Shown: positions 42,364 through 51,940, numbered from the stretch's first letter. The stretch: 64,000 nt of DNA from CALKHT01 sp964511575 (GCA_964511575.1 CAZEFM010000004.1:1-64000), one strand, 5' to 3'. Numbers and translations: made by a program. Notes: generated by a model not told the origin, from the sequence alone.

Positions 42364-43875
42364 TCAGCCGACGCGATCCGTCTGCTCCTGCTCGTCCTGC
42401 TCCTGCACGTTCTCCTGCGATGCGTCGTCGACCGCTTCGGCCGACTCGGTCGTCGCCTCGCTGGCTTCCGCGCCGTCTTCGGCTGCGGCGGCCTCTTCCG
42501 TTGCGCCCGCGTCCTGTGCGGCTTCGGCCTGGCGGCTTTCGAGCATGTCGACGATGCCGCCGGCGTCCGCATCGGACGATCCACCGCCCGCGCCCACCGC
42601 GCCACCGCCCAGAATCTCGCCCAGCACCGCCGCGGCCTGCTGCTCGCCCGGCGTCTCCGCCAGACCAGCCTCCGCCGCCTGACGACGACGCTCCGCCTCT
42701 TCCTTCTCACGCTGCTGCTGCTCGGCCACTTCCTTGGCACGCTCCGATGCGGTGGCGACGATCTTCTCGCCCACCTCCCGATCGATGCCCAGCGTCTCCA
42801 CCAGGTAGTCGACGCCGACTTCGTCAATGTCGAACACGCTGATCACGCCCAATGCGCCCAGCCGGTCGATCATCTCCTCCGTCACGCCTTCAATGCCCTT
42901 GAGGCACTCTTCCATGATGTCCAGGCTCTTGGTGAACTCGGCCGGCGTGAGGATGTCAATGTCCCACTGCGTCAGCCGTGCCGCCAAACGCACGTTCTGA
43001 CCGCGCTTGCCGATCGCCAGCGAAAGCTGGTCCTCGTTCACCACCACCGTCGCCCGACCCAGCTCAAAGCACAGCGAAATCTCCACGACCTCAGCAGGCT
43101 TCAACGCGTTCTGAATCAGGATCTGGCTCGACTCGTTCCAGCGAACGATGTCGATCTTCTCGCCGCCCAGTTCATCCACAATGTTTTTGATACGGCTGCC
43201 GCGAACACCCACGCACGCGCCCACCGCATCCACCTTCGAGTCGATCGAACTCACCGCGATCTTCGTGCGGTGGCCCGGCTCACGCGCCATCGCCTTCACT
43301 TCGATGATGCGCTCGGAAACCTCCGGCACTTCCACTTCAAACAGGCGCTTGATGAAGTCCGGATGTGCCCGGCTGAGCACGATTTTCACCTGGTTGCCCG
43401 CATCGCGCACATCCAGAATCAGGCAGCGCACGCGTTCGCCCGGCTGATGCTGCTCGCCGGGAATCTGCTCGCTGCGCGGCATGAACCCTTCGGCGCGGCC
43501 GATCTGCACCACCAGCGCGCCGCCTTCGTACCGCTGCGCCAAACCGGTGGTCAGCTCGCCCACGCGATCGATGAACTCGTTGTAAATGCTGGTTCGCTCG
43601 TCCTCGCGGAATCGCTGAATCATGACCTGCTTGGCGGTCTGGGCGGGAATGCGGCCCAGCGACGCCAGATCGAGCGGTTCCTCACCCCGCCACAGCGAAA
43701 TCTTGCCCGTCATGCGATCCAGTTCGCAGGTGAACTCTTCCGTGTCCACCGCGTTGAAGTGCTTGCGGGCGGCGGAAACCATCGCCTGCTCGATATCACG
43801 GTACAGCGACTCTTTGTCAACGTTGCGATCACGCGAGATCGAGTCGATCAGTCGCAGCATTTCCGATGAGTTCAT
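42364..43875 (-). CDS. nusA: Transcription termination/antitermination factor NusA
   Basis: This 503-residue factor binds RNA polymerase and nascent RNA. It has the N-terminal polymerase-binding domain, an S1 domain (about 135-195), and KH domains with GVRGSRIKNIVDELGGEKIDIVRW and AIGKRGQNVRLAARL. An acidic alanine/glutamate-rich C-terminal extension of about 110 residues follows a helix-hairpin-helix-like segment. AGGAA lies 9 bp before the start. It heads the translation operon and is preceded by an unusually long leader with a terminator. Confidence 0.97.
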   Translation of the reverse strand: MNSSEMLRLIDSISRDRNVDKESLYRDIEQAMVSAARKHFNAVDTEEFTCELDRMTGKISLWRGEEPLDLASLGRIPAQTAKQVMIQRFREDERTSIYNEFIDRVGELTTGLAQRYEGGALVVQIGRAEGFMPRSEQIPGEQHQPGERVRCLILDVRDAGNQVKIVLSRAHPDFIKRLFEVEVPEVSERIIEVKAMAREPGHRTKIAVSSIDSKVDAVGACVGVRGSRIKNIVDELGGEKIDIVRWNESSQILIQNALKPAEVVEISLCFELGRATVVVNEDQLSLAIGKRGQNVRLAARLTQWDIDILTPAEFTKSLDIMEECLKGIEGVTEEMIDRLGALGVISVFDIDEVGVDYLVETLGIDREVGEKIVATASERAKEVAEQQQREKEEAERRRQAAEAGLAETPGEQQAAAVLGEILGGGAVGAGGGSSDADAGGIVDMLESRQAEAAQDAGATEEAAAAEDGAEASEATTESAEAVDDASQENVQEQDEQEQTDRVG

Positions 43876-43940
43876 ATTGTCGAATTCCTGTTATTCAGTT
43901 GTCGCCAACCCGAGGAGGCCGCCCCGGGGCTCCATAACAC

Positions 43941-43971
43941 AAAAAAACCACGATCGAATCTTCGATCGTGG
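43941..43971 (-). terminator. Intrinsic terminator in the nusA leader
   Basis: An 11-bp perfect stem (CCACGATCGAA / TTCGATCGTGG) is followed on the minus strand by seven T. It lies 66 bp before the nusA start codon and would stop transcription arriving from the promoter near 44260. Confidence 0.9.
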
Positions 43972-44226
43972 CCTGATGCGGCTCAAAGCTCGGCGGGAGA
44001 CTTCCCTTCGAGCCCGGATGGGCTTGTACGCCTTGCGTGCTAGTTCGAGGCCTCCTTTCGCAAGGACAGAGCCTCTCGAACCGACACGGACCCAGCGCCG
44101 GCATGCAGATCGTGATGGGCAAACAGCTTACCCATTACGTACCCGCAATCCATTCGCCAGATGTGCAAGCAAGCACATGCATCCGGTCCACCTCAGGTCA
44201 CACCGCGGGGCACCATACCCAGCGGG
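43941..44226 (-). ncRNA. Structured leader or small RNA upstream of nusA
   Basis: From the predicted start near 44226 to the terminator is about 285 nt. It contains a long hairpin at 44043-44081 (GTTCGAG ... CTCGAAC with inner TCCTT/AAGGA pairing) and a second near 44165-44190 (ATGTGC ... GCACAT). It could be an attenuator regulating nusA-infB or an independent small RNA. A 31-codon frame (44135 to 44040) lies inside but has no clear ribosome-binding site. No gene is supported in 44227-44365. Confidence 0.6.
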
Positions 44227-44232
44227 CTTATA

Positions 44233-44260
44233 ACTTTAGAGTTAATAGAGGTGGTGTCAA
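44233..44260 (-). promoter_or_regulatory. Sigma-70-type promoter upstream of the nusA leader
   Basis: On the minus strand TTGACA (44255-44260) is followed 16 bp later by TAAAGT (44233-44238). The region is AT-rich compared with its surroundings. Confidence 0.6.
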
Positions 44261-44365
44261 GCCTTCCGGCACCCAACGCCAACTTAACCGCGCCCGACGT
44301 GGTCGCTTCAGCGATCCGCGGCAGCGCGCTTGCGGTATCAAAATGTTTCGAAAAAGCTGCCCCGA

Positions 44366-45421
44366 TCAACGGCCCTGCGCCACCGCGCCGCCGGTCCGCC
44401 GCAGGATCGCCGCCGCCGCCGCCAGCCGGACCATTTCCTGCGAGTCGTCGAGCATCGCCACCAGCGTCGTGGTCGCCCGGGGCTGGTGGATCAGCCCCAG
44501 CGTGGTCGCCGCCTGTGCCCGAGCCGCGGGGAGCGAGTGCCGGGAGGCGTTGATGACCAGGTCGACGCCGCCCGGCGTGCCGGTCCGCGCCAGATAATCC
44601 GCCGCCGCCAGTTGCAACTCGATGGGCGGGTCCTGCAGGAACAGTTCAATTGCCGGACGCTGGCTGCGGTCGTTCAGTCGGCCGAGGATCAGCAGCGACA
44701 TCACCCGCACCTCGTCCTCGGTGGACCAGAGCCCCGCCCGCAGCGCGTGCAGTGCTTCCGCCTCCAGTTCGCGGAACCGTTCGCCCTTTTCATTGGCCGC
44801 CAGCTTGGCAATCGCCTCCGCCGCCAGCACCCGGGCGATGGCGTGATGGGCGGGATGTTCCTTCTGCAGCGGCCGCCGTACGCCTTCCTTGATCATCGGA
44901 ATGGCGGACGGGTCGCCGAGCATCCCCAGAATCATGATCGCGTTCCGCCGCGTCGGCGGGTCCTGACTGATCACCATCGGGGCGATCGGCGACAGGTCCA
45001 CTTCCTGACCGCACTTATGCAGCGCGAACAACGCCGCCATCCGCACCGATGCGTTGTCGTCGCGCGTCTGCGGCTGCACCGATGCGAGCATGTCCGTCAG
45101 CTTCAACTGGCCCACCGTCATCAGCGCGGTAAACCGCACCACCGGCGACTCATCCTCAAGCGCCAACTGCACCAGCGGCTGCACCCGGTCGCGAAGCAAC
45201 TGGGCCGTCTCAATCGCATTGGCGCGAAGGAACGGGTCCTCGCTGTCCGCGGACAGCAGCACCTGTTCGATCGCCCGCTCACGCGCCTGGGCGAGCAACT
45301 GCTCGGGCGTCAACGGCGTTGGCGCCGGTGTCGATGGGGCGGGGCCTTCCTGGCCCGGTGCGATCGCGACGATTGCGACCAGCGTGATCAGTGCGATGAC
45401 CGGTGCAAGCGGATGTTTCAT
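44366..45421 (-). CDS. Exported HEAT-repeat protein
   Basis: This 351-residue protein has an N-terminal signal or anchor (about 1-22). It is followed by eight or so helical HEAT/PBS-lyase-type repeats, for example SPVVRFTALMTVGQL, ASVRMAALFALHKCG, PPTRRNAIMILGMLGD and EMVRLAAAAAILRRTG. Such solenoids bind other proteins and have no catalytic role of their own. The partner is unknown. It lies upstream of the nusA promoter region on the same strand and downstream of lnt by 35 bp, so it may be cotranscribed with lnt. Confidence 0.82.
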   Translation of the reverse strand: MKHPLAPVIALITLVAIVAIAPGQEGPAPSTPAPTPLTPEQLLAQARERAIEQVLLSADSEDPFLRANAIETAQLLRDRVQPLVQLALEDESPVVRFTALMTVGQLKLTDMLASVQPQTRDDNASVRMAALFALHKCGQEVDLSPIAPMVISQDPPTRRNAIMILGMLGDPSAIPMIKEGVRRPLQKEHPAHHAIARVLAAEAIAKLAANEKGERFRELEAEALHALRAGLWSTEDEVRVMSLLILGRLNDRSQRPAIELFLQDPPIELQLAAADYLARTGTPGGVDLVINASRHSLPAARAQAATTLGLIHQPRATTTLVAMLDDSQEMVRLAAAAAILRRTGGAVAQGR

Positions 45422-45456
45422 GGCGCAGCCCCTGAAGGTGGGTGAGTATGGACGAA

Positions 45457-47202
45457 TCAGTGCGTGTTGGCTTCGACCGCGGGTTTCATCTTATCTCGGC
45501 GAAACAGCCCGACCAAGACCAGTACGCCCGTTAATACCAAAAGGATCAGCCCCGGCCAGTGGCCAATCCGGCCGAACAACGTTGATCGGCTGTCCAACTG
45601 TACCGCGTGCACCGCCACGCCGGGCACGTTCTGCACTGCATCGCCAACCTTCACCACAGGCCCCACCCGGCCGACCGAATCCACAAACCCGCTCATTCCC
45701 GTGTTCACCGCCCGCGCCGTCGGCACGCGATGCTCCACGCTGCGAAACACCGCGATCTGCAGATGCTGCAGCGGCTGCTTCGACGCTGAAAACCAGCCGT
45801 CGTTCGTCAGGTTCACGATGAGCTGCGCCTGCTTCACACCATCCTGATGCACCAGCCGACGAATCACCCGTGGCACCGTGTCCTCGAAACAGATCGGCGT
45901 CACCAGCTTCACCGTTTCGATTCGACCTTGCATGTTCCCAACGACCTCGAACACCGTCCACGATTCACCCTGCTGTAGCGTGTAGTCGTGGTCGTAAGGC
46001 GTCAGCACGCGGATGAACCACTCCTTCAAAGCCGGGAACCACTCGATCCACGGCACAAACTCGCCGAACGGCACGCGGTGGATCTTGTCGTACCGCTCTG
46101 CCGCGACCGCGCCGTCCGCCCGGAACAAATAAGCCGAGTTGTAGTGGCGGTAGGGCTCACGCAAATCGGTGCCCGAGCCGACGAGGATCGACACCTCCAG
46201 TTCGAGCGCCAGTTTCTGAATCTGATGCCGCACGTCTGCCAATTCGCGGTACATCCGCGCTTCGGCAAAATGGTTGGACAGTTCGAACTGCTCCGCTGCG
46301 AACGTGAAGAAGGCGACCGCTTCCTCGTTGACCGGCGCGGGCGTGACGGTTTCAGGCCAGACGATGATGCTCGCCCCCTGCAGCGCTGCCTCACGCGTCA
46401 GGTTCTGCAGTTCCGCCCAGTCGGTGAGCCGTTCCTCAATGGTGCCCGAGTCCTTGTTGTCCTGTGGGACGTTCGTCTGCACGACGCCGACGATGGGCCC
46501 CGTCGTGGTCACGCCCGCGTGTTGGCCGATGCGCCATTGGCCGTACACCATCGCCGCGATGAACACCGCCGCCCAGCCGATCGTCGCGCGCAGAATCGTC
46601 GGGTTGATCCGTCCCGGGCCATCGACACGCGGCACCCGCACGGGGCGCGTGAGCAGGTCCACCACCAGCCCGTTGCTCATCGCGACGATGAAGCTCACGC
46701 CATGTTCGCCCACCAGATCGGCGATCTGAATCAGTCGACTCGCGCCATGCTCGGGTAGAAACGGCGCCTGGCTGTGGCTCAGGGCGTACCAGCCGAACCC
46801 GCCGGCGAGGATGTACCCGCGGATCATTTCCAGGCTCACCCACGTGACAGGCAGCAGCACCACGGCCGGCAGTCGAAGCCGGCGGTCCAGCCAGCGAAAG
46901 AGCAGCAGGGCGGCAGGCAGGTAAACTGCCATGTAGAGCGCCAGCCCGACGAATCCGCCACCGGTGACGGGGATCATCCACCGGATCATCACCAGCCACC
47001 ACGCCGCCGATGCGATGTAAAGGCTCAGCCCCAGCCGCCATCCGCCGACGCTTCGCAGCGCCAGCGCCGCGGCCGGCACCAGCGCCAGATGCGCCAGCCA
47101 CCCCCATCCCACCGGCGCGAACGCCAGCCCCAACATCACCGCCGTCATCGCCGCCGCGATGAGGTGAGCCGTCAGGGACCGAATGCCGATGCGTGGCGTC
47201 AT
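45457..47202 (-). CDS. lnt: Apolipoprotein N-acyltransferase
   Basis: This 581-residue inner-membrane enzyme adds the third acyl chain to lipoproteins. Seven or so membrane helices (first about 10-200, last at the C-terminus) frame a nitrilase-like periplasmic domain. Its triad residues are visible in order: glutamate in IIVWPETVTP, lysine in YDKIHRVPFGEF and cysteine in ICFEDTVPR. The start at 47202 was chosen over an upstream codon because the extra 71 residues are basic and have no similarity. The length is slightly above average. Confidence 0.93.
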   Translation of the reverse strand: MTPRIGIRSLTAHLIAAAMTAVMLGLAFAPVGWGWLAHLALVPAAALALRSVGGWRLGLSLYIASAAWWLVMIRWMIPVTGGGFVGLALYMAVYLPAALLLFRWLDRRLRLPAVVLLPVTWVSLEMIRGYILAGGFGWYALSHSQAPFLPEHGASRLIQIADLVGEHGVSFIVAMSNGLVVDLLTRPVRVPRVDGPGRINPTILRATIGWAAVFIAAMVYGQWRIGQHAGVTTTGPIVGVVQTNVPQDNKDSGTIEERLTDWAELQNLTREAALQGASIIVWPETVTPAPVNEEAVAFFTFAAEQFELSNHFAEARMYRELADVRHQIQKLALELEVSILVGSGTDLREPYRHYNSAYLFRADGAVAAERYDKIHRVPFGEFVPWIEWFPALKEWFIRVLTPYDHDYTLQQGESWTVFEVVGNMQGRIETVKLVTPICFEDTVPRVIRRLVHQDGVKQAQLIVNLTNDGWFSASKQPLQHLQIAVFRSVEHRVPTARAVNTGMSGFVDSVGRVGPVVKVGDAVQNVPGVAVHAVQLDSRSTLFGRIGHWPGLILLVLTGVLVLVGLFRRDKMKPAVEANTH

Positions 47203-47309
47203 GCGGTTAAAGGATAGCGGCTTGTGACGGGCGTGGTAGGATGGACGCGGCGCGGATGACACGCTGACTGCCCTTGCGCCCTTCGCAGGCCCTTCAACGG
47301 AACGTTGCG

Positions 47310-48461
47310 ATGGTCCGGGACGATCTTTCCGTCTCTTCGCCGCCCGCGGAGATCCAGCGCCTGCCGTACGACGGCGGGACACGCTACATCCTGCCCCGAA
47401 CGCCGGGCGATCCAAAGGCCTTGCCCAGGTTGCTCGGCTGGCTTCTCGCTTACCTGCTGTTGCTGGGGCTGGCGTGCTGGTGTGCCCATCGGGCGTGGAC
47501 CGATGGTGACTACATCGGACTGGCGATCACGCTGTTTATCGTGTTCACGAGCAGCTTTCAGGTGCTGCCGCGTCTGTTCCTGCAATTCACCGGCGGAATC
47601 ACAACGATCGACCTGACGCGTCGACGATTGCGCTGGCGCTTCGGCTTCGCGGGGATTCATATGCGAACGAGCGCACGGTTGACGCAACTGCGTCGACTGG
47701 AACTGATGCTGCCCCGGACCGACGAGTCGCAGCAGGTTCAGGATGTACAAGCGCTCCCCACAACGATCATCGTGCGCGCCTGGCGGACCCGGCCGTTTGT
47801 CCTCGCGTGGGGAGCGACGGCCTCCATGCAATGGTTGGCACGGGATATCACGGAACAGATCAACGCGCTGCGTGGCTGCCATATGGAGGGAATCGCGCTG
47901 GAGCAGTGGGTTGGGGAAGTGCCCGAAGACACGCAGCAGCCTCCCACGAGCGACGCCATTTATGACCCGCGTGACGATGGCGCCACCATCATCTGGCGTC
48001 AGCCGCGACGCAGGGGCACGATGGTGACATTTGTCGCCGTGGGTGGGGCGTGCGGATTGGTCGGCGTTGGCATGCTCGCGCTGGGTTTCGCAGTGGGAAA
48101 AGAAAGCCTCTCCCCTCTGTTGTTCGGATTGGCCTTCATGGCGCTCGGGGCGGTGCTCACCGGTTACGGCTATCTGCGCGGTCTTGCGCCGCGCTACCTG
48201 ATCGACGTGGACGCAACCGGCGTGACGTTCCGCCGCATGATGTTCTCGCGCGAGCAGGAGTTCAGCAGCGACATGGTGCGCTGGGTCGATGTCAGCGAGG
48301 AACAGGGTCGAAACAACGATATGTTGCTCGTCGTGCTGACCACCGGCAGGGTGATTCGCCCGCTACCGCCCGGCGACGGCGAAGAGATGCACTGGATCGC
48401 CGCCGTCCTGCGACACGCAATGAACCTTCGCGTGGAGGACCTTTGGAACGACCAAGCCTGA
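47310..48461 (+). CDS. Membrane protein of unknown function, about 383 residues
   Basis: Two pairs of membrane helices are visible (about 40-90 and 240-295). Each is followed by a soluble beta-rich stretch of about 100 residues; the phrases TIDLTRRRLRWRFGF and IDVDATGVTFRRMMFS suggest two PH-like domains. The duplicated layout is typical of bacterial membrane PH-domain proteins, but no family can be assigned. The start may be 47310 (ATG) or an upstream TTG. It is divergent from lnt. The end is followed by a CACCAACTCACC repeat. Confidence 0.6.
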   Translation: MVRDDLSVSSPPAEIQRLPYDGGTRYILPRTPGDPKALPRLLGWLLAYLLLLGLACWCAHRAWTDGDYIGLAITLFIVFTSSFQVLPRLFLQFTGGITTIDLTRRRLRWRFGFAGIHMRTSARLTQLRRLELMLPRTDESQQVQDVQALPTTIIVRAWRTRPFVLAWGATASMQWLARDITEQINALRGCHMEGIALEQWVGEVPEDTQQPPTSDAIYDPRDDGATIIWRQPRRRGTMVTFVAVGGACGLVGVGMLALGFAVGKESLSPLLFGLAFMALGAVLTGYGYLRGLAPRYLIDVDATGVTFRRMMFSREQEFSSDMVRWVDVSEEQGRNNDMLLVVLTTGRVIRPLPPGDGEEMHWIAAVLRHAMNLRVEDLWNDQA

Positions 48462-48490
48462 AGCAGCGTCCCAAAAGGCCTGATTTCCTT

Positions 48491-48530
48491 ACCAACTCAC
48501 CAACTCATCATTCCACCAACTCGCCTCACC
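48491..48530. repeat. CACCAACTCACC-type repeat
   Basis: Tandem degenerate ACCAACTC units fill the short convergent gap between the membrane-protein gene and the DUF1802 gene. It is the same family as 195-256 and 3874-3992. Confidence 0.65.
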
Positions 48531-49092
48531 CCTTCATCGCCCGGTCCACCCGCTCGACCAGGGCCGCGAATGTCGCATCGTCCAGCACCGGTGTCGCATC
48601 GGTATCGTCGACCTCGTCGCCGGGCCGCAGCGGCACCCAGCTCTTGCAGCCGGCGTACTCGGGGTTGTTGGCGATGGTGCGAGGCTCGGCGAGTCGGGCG
48701 GCACGCACCGCCATGAGATAGAGCGGGCGCTGCGGTTTGTAGTCAAAACGCATGTCGATCTGCTCGCTCGTCCAGCAGTGCAGATCATCGAGCCGATCGA
48801 ACGCCTCGCGCGATGGCACCTGCCAGATATGTCCCACCTCGCCGACGCCCCGGAACGTGAGCGTGTCCGGCTCAGCGGTGAGAACATTCACCCGATCGCG
48901 GTAGGGGGGCTTGATCATGTGCGGCCGCTGATGCGCCCAGGAAGGAAACAGCACGAACCGAGGATGCTCCAACTCAAACACGCCGGGCCCGCCCGATTCG
49001 TGTATCCCGCCCTTGCGCAACAGAATCGCCAGCGACCCTTCCAACAGCAGATCGCAAACGATCGACCATTCCTTGAGAGCGATGGAAAGCAT
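48526..49092 (-). CDS. DUF1802 family protein
   Basis: This 188-residue protein starts LSIALKEWSIVCDLLLEGSLAILLRKGGIHE, the DUF1802 signature, and continues FELEHPRFVLFPSWAHQRPHMIKP. The conserved histidines and aromatic residues suggest an enzymatic or nucleic-acid-related pocket, but the function is unknown. It is a single gene between two repeat elements. Confidence 0.85.
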   Translation of the reverse strand: MLSIALKEWSIVCDLLLEGSLAILLRKGGIHESGGPGVFELEHPRFVLFPSWAHQRPHMIKPPYRDRVNVLTAEPDTLTFRGVGEVGHIWQVPSREAFDRLDDLHCWTSEQIDMRFDYKPQRPLYLMAVRAARLAEPRTIANNPEYAGCKSWVPLRPGDEVDDTDATPVLDDATFAALVERVDRAMKG

Positions 49093-49102
49093 GGGGTTAT
49101 TC

Positions 49103-49270
49103 TAGCCGCAGATGAACGCGAAGGAGCACAAATGCTTTGAGGATCGACCAACCAAGCGAAAGAGGTCATGGTTTAAAAACAAACCACGCCCAACCACTCC
49201 GCTGCCTTCCTTCGTATCTTTGAGCCTTTGTGGTTCAGTTATTCGCGTTCATTCACGTCATTCGCGGTTC
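49103..49270. repeat. AGCCGCAGATGAACGCGAAGG-type nested inverted repeat
   Basis: The left arm AGCCGCAGATGAACGCGAAG and the right arm (GAACCGCGAATGACGTGAAT on the other strand) bound the gap between argS and DUF1802. Inside the right part is a CTTTGTGGTTCAG segment of the ACCACGAAG family, so two families are mixed in one element. Confidence 0.75.
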
Positions 49271-49277
49271 GCCAGCG

Positions 49278-51017
49278 TTACATCTGTTCAACAACGTCGA
49301 TGCCCAGCAGGCCCAGCCCCGTCCGGAGCGTCCGCGCAACGGTGTCGCTCAGACGCAGACGACTGGCGCGCGTGGCATCGTCGGCTTTGATCACCGGGCA
49401 CTTCTCGTAGAACTGGTGGTACGCGGCTGCGAGATCGTAGAGATAGTTGCACAGCCGATGCGGCTCGAGCGTTTCAGCAACGGAGGCGATGATCGCGGGG
49501 AACTGAAAGAGCCGCAGCGCCAATTGCCGTTCCGCCGGTTCGCGGATGTGCAGTGGTTCGTTGCCGGTGAACGACAACCCCTGCGCTTCCACCTTACGGA
49601 AGATCGCGCGGATGCGAACGTAAGCGTTCTGCAGGTACGGGGCGGTGTTGCCTTCAAAGCTCAGCATCCGGTCCCAGTCAAAGACATAGTCCTTGATGCG
49701 GTCGTTGGACAAATCGGCATACTTCAGCGCACCGATGCCCACCGCACGTGCAATGGCATCGCGGTCGGCGGGCGACAGTTCGGGGTTCTTCTCCGCGACA
49801 ATCGCGCTGGCGCGGCGTTCGGCCTCATCGAGCACGTCCGCCAATCGCACCACGCCGCCCTCGCGCGTCTTGAACGGCTTGCGGTCCTTGCCCAGGATCG
49901 TGCCAAAGGGCACGTGGTCCAGTCGCACACGTTCGTTTGTCCAGTTCGCTTCGCGCAACGTCTGAAAGACCATGGCGAAGTGCTGGCTCTGGCGCGAATC
50001 GGTGACATAGATGATGCGATCGGCATGCAGATCGTGGATGCGGTAGCGCGCCGCCGCCAAATCGGTGGTGGCGTACAGGAACCCACCGTCGCTTTTGCGC
50101 ACGATCATGCCCAGCGGTTCGCCTTCGGGATTGACGAACCCCTGCGGGTAAACGACGAGCGCGCCTTCGCTTTCGCGCGCCAGGCCCACCGCCTCCAGGT
50201 CGCGCACCGTATCGGTGAGCCGATCGTTGTAAAAGCTTTCGCCCCGCGCATCGTCCGGCTGAAGCAGCACGCCCAGCCGCTCATAAATCGTCTGGAAGTA
50301 AGCCTTGCTGGCATTGACCAGTCGCATCCAGATGGCACGCGATGTTTCATCGCCCGATTGCAGTGCCACGACCCGCTGCCGGGCGCGCTGCGCGAAGTCG
50401 GGATCCTCATCGAAACGTTGCTTGGCTTCGCGGTAGAGCGTGTTGAGGTCGCCGATGCTTTCTTCGGTGGCGGCGTTGCTGGTGATCAGATGCTCGATGA
50501 GCATGCCGAACTGCGTGCCCCAGTCGCCGATGTGGTTCTGGCGGATGGTGCGTCGGCCCTGAAAATCGAGCACGCGGACGATCGCGTCGCCGATGATCGT
50601 CGAGCGCAGGTGCCCGATGTGCATCTCCTTGGCGACGTTGGGGCCCGAGTAATCCACTACCACAGTGTCGGGCTTGTCAACGGTGGGGACGCCCAGCCGT
50701 TCATCCGCAGCCACGGCCGCGAGCTGCTCATCGAGAAACCCCTGCGCGAGGGTGATGTTGACGAACCCCGGGCCCGCGATGTCGAGTTTTTCGCTGACAT
50801 CGTCGAGCTGCAGCTTGTCGAGGATCGCCTGCGCCACATCCCGGGGCTTGCGCCCGAGCTGCTTGGCAAGGCTCATTGCGACGTTCGCCTGGTAATCGCC
50901 GAACTGCGGGTTGGCGGCCGGGCGGACGAGCGGGTCGATCTGCGCGAATTCCGGGCCGAACGCATCGACGATGGCGGCGCGGAAACGGTCTTCAATGATG
51001 TTCTGGACGTCTGGCAC
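49278..51017 (-). CDS. argS: Arginyl-tRNA synthetase
   Basis: This class I synthetase of about 579 residues charges tRNA-Arg. The N-terminal additional domain begins VQNIIEDRFRAAIVDAF and includes the conserved NPQFGDYQANVAM. The HIGH motif is NVAKEMHIGHLRSTIIGD. The KMSK loop is degenerate, as usual in this enzyme. The C-terminal anticodon-binding domain ends in the family-typical LGLLGIDVVEQM. The start is taken as GTG at 51017; another GTG at 51062 is possible. Confidence 0.96.
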   Translation of the reverse strand: MPDVQNIIEDRFRAAIVDAFGPEFAQIDPLVRPAANPQFGDYQANVAMSLAKQLGRKPRDVAQAILDKLQLDDVSEKLDIAGPGFVNITLAQGFLDEQLAAVAADERLGVPTVDKPDTVVVDYSGPNVAKEMHIGHLRSTIIGDAIVRVLDFQGRRTIRQNHIGDWGTQFGMLIEHLITSNAATEESIGDLNTLYREAKQRFDEDPDFAQRARQRVVALQSGDETSRAIWMRLVNASKAYFQTIYERLGVLLQPDDARGESFYNDRLTDTVRDLEAVGLARESEGALVVYPQGFVNPEGEPLGMIVRKSDGGFLYATTDLAAARYRIHDLHADRIIYVTDSRQSQHFAMVFQTLREANWTNERVRLDHVPFGTILGKDRKPFKTREGGVVRLADVLDEAERRASAIVAEKNPELSPADRDAIARAVGIGALKYADLSNDRIKDYVFDWDRMLSFEGNTAPYLQNAYVRIRAIFRKVEAQGLSFTGNEPLHIREPAERQLALRLFQFPAIIASVAETLEPHRLCNYLYDLAAAYHQFYEKCPVIKADDATRASRLRLSDTVARTLRTGLGLLGIDVVEQM

Positions 51018-51121
51018 GCGCGATAGCGTCGTGGAACGGGTGCGGCGCGTCAAGTGCGGCACGGCAACCCATCAAAGACGCAACGCATCATGACATGCCT
51101 GCCCGCCCTGGAGCCGCCCGA

Positions 51122-51940
51122 TCACGCTTCGTCTTCCTGCAGCTCGGTGTTGCGGTGCTGCAGTTGTGCCTTGAGTCGGGCGAGGATCGACGAGTGCATC
51201 TGGCTGACGCGCGATTCGGAAAGGTCCAGCGTCACGCCGATCTCCTTCATCGTCATCTCCTCATAGTAGTAGAGGATCACGATGAGTCGTTCGGCCCGGC
51301 TCAGACCGCGGGTGATGAGTTCCTTGAGGTCGCGCCGCTGCACGCTGGTGAGCGGATTGGCCTGCTTGGGATCCTCCAGGACGTCGATTTCGCGCACGTC
51401 CTTGTTGGAGTCGGTTTCGAACCACTTGCGGCTGAGCGAGACGACGCCGACGGCGCCCGCATCGCGGCGAATCTTCTCGTACTCGTCCTTGGAGACGTTG
51501 AGCTTCGCGGCGATTTCCTCATCGGTCGCGGTGCGGCCGAGCTCCATCTCCAGGCTCTTGCGCGCCTGGTCGACCTGGCTGGATCGGGAACGGACGAGGC
51601 GGGGCACCCAGTCCATGGACCGCAGTTCATCGAGGATCGCGCCGCGGATGCGCGGGGCGCAATAGGTCTCGAACTTCACGCCGCGATCCATATCGAACGC
51701 GTCGATCGCATCCATGAGGCCGAAGATGCCCGCGCTCATGAGGTCTTCAATGTCGACTTCATCGGGGAGCTTGGTGTGGATTCGCTCGGCGTTGTATCGA
51801 ACGAGCGGCAGGTAATACTCCATCAGCCGGTTGCGCAGCGTTTCGCCGCCTACTTTCTTGTATTCAAGCCAGACTTCCTTGATGGAACGTTCATCATCGG
51901 TGGACGTTGGCGTTGGTGCGATGCTGCGCAATCTGGCCAT
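51122..51940 (-). CDS. fliA: Flagellar sigma factor (FliA/WhiG family)
   Basis: This 272-residue sigma-28-type factor directs polymerase to late flagellar genes. Region 2 reads LVRYNAERIHTKLPDEVDIEDLMSAGIFGLMDAID, followed by FETYCAPRIRGAILDELRSMDWVPRLVRS. Region 3 holds DEEIAAKLNVSKDEYEK, and region 4 is LSRAERLIVILYYYEEMTMKEIGVTLDLSESRVSQMHSSIL. It is the last recognised gene of the flagellar operon. No anti-sigma factor FlgM is visible. Confidence 0.95.
   Translation of the reverse strand: MARLRSIAPTPTSTDDERSIKEVWLEYKKVGGETLRNRLMEYYLPLVRYNAERIHTKLPDEVDIEDLMSAGIFGLMDAIDAFDMDRGVKFETYCAPRIRGAILDELRSMDWVPRLVRSRSSQVDQARKSLEMELGRTATDEEIAAKLNVSKDEYEKIRRDAGAVGVVSLSRKWFETDSNKDVREIDVLEDPKQANPLTSVQRRDLKELITRGLSRAERLIVILYYYEEMTMKEIGVTLDLSESRVSQMHSSILARLKAQLQHRNTELQEDEA

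Noticed and set aside
43993..44135. Transfer RNA, tmRNA or ribosomal protein S21 gene in the nusA leader
   Set aside because: A TTCGAG sequence and a purine-rich AAAGGAGG looked suggestive. No acceptor or T-arm pairing, tag peptide or S21-like frame could be made from it.
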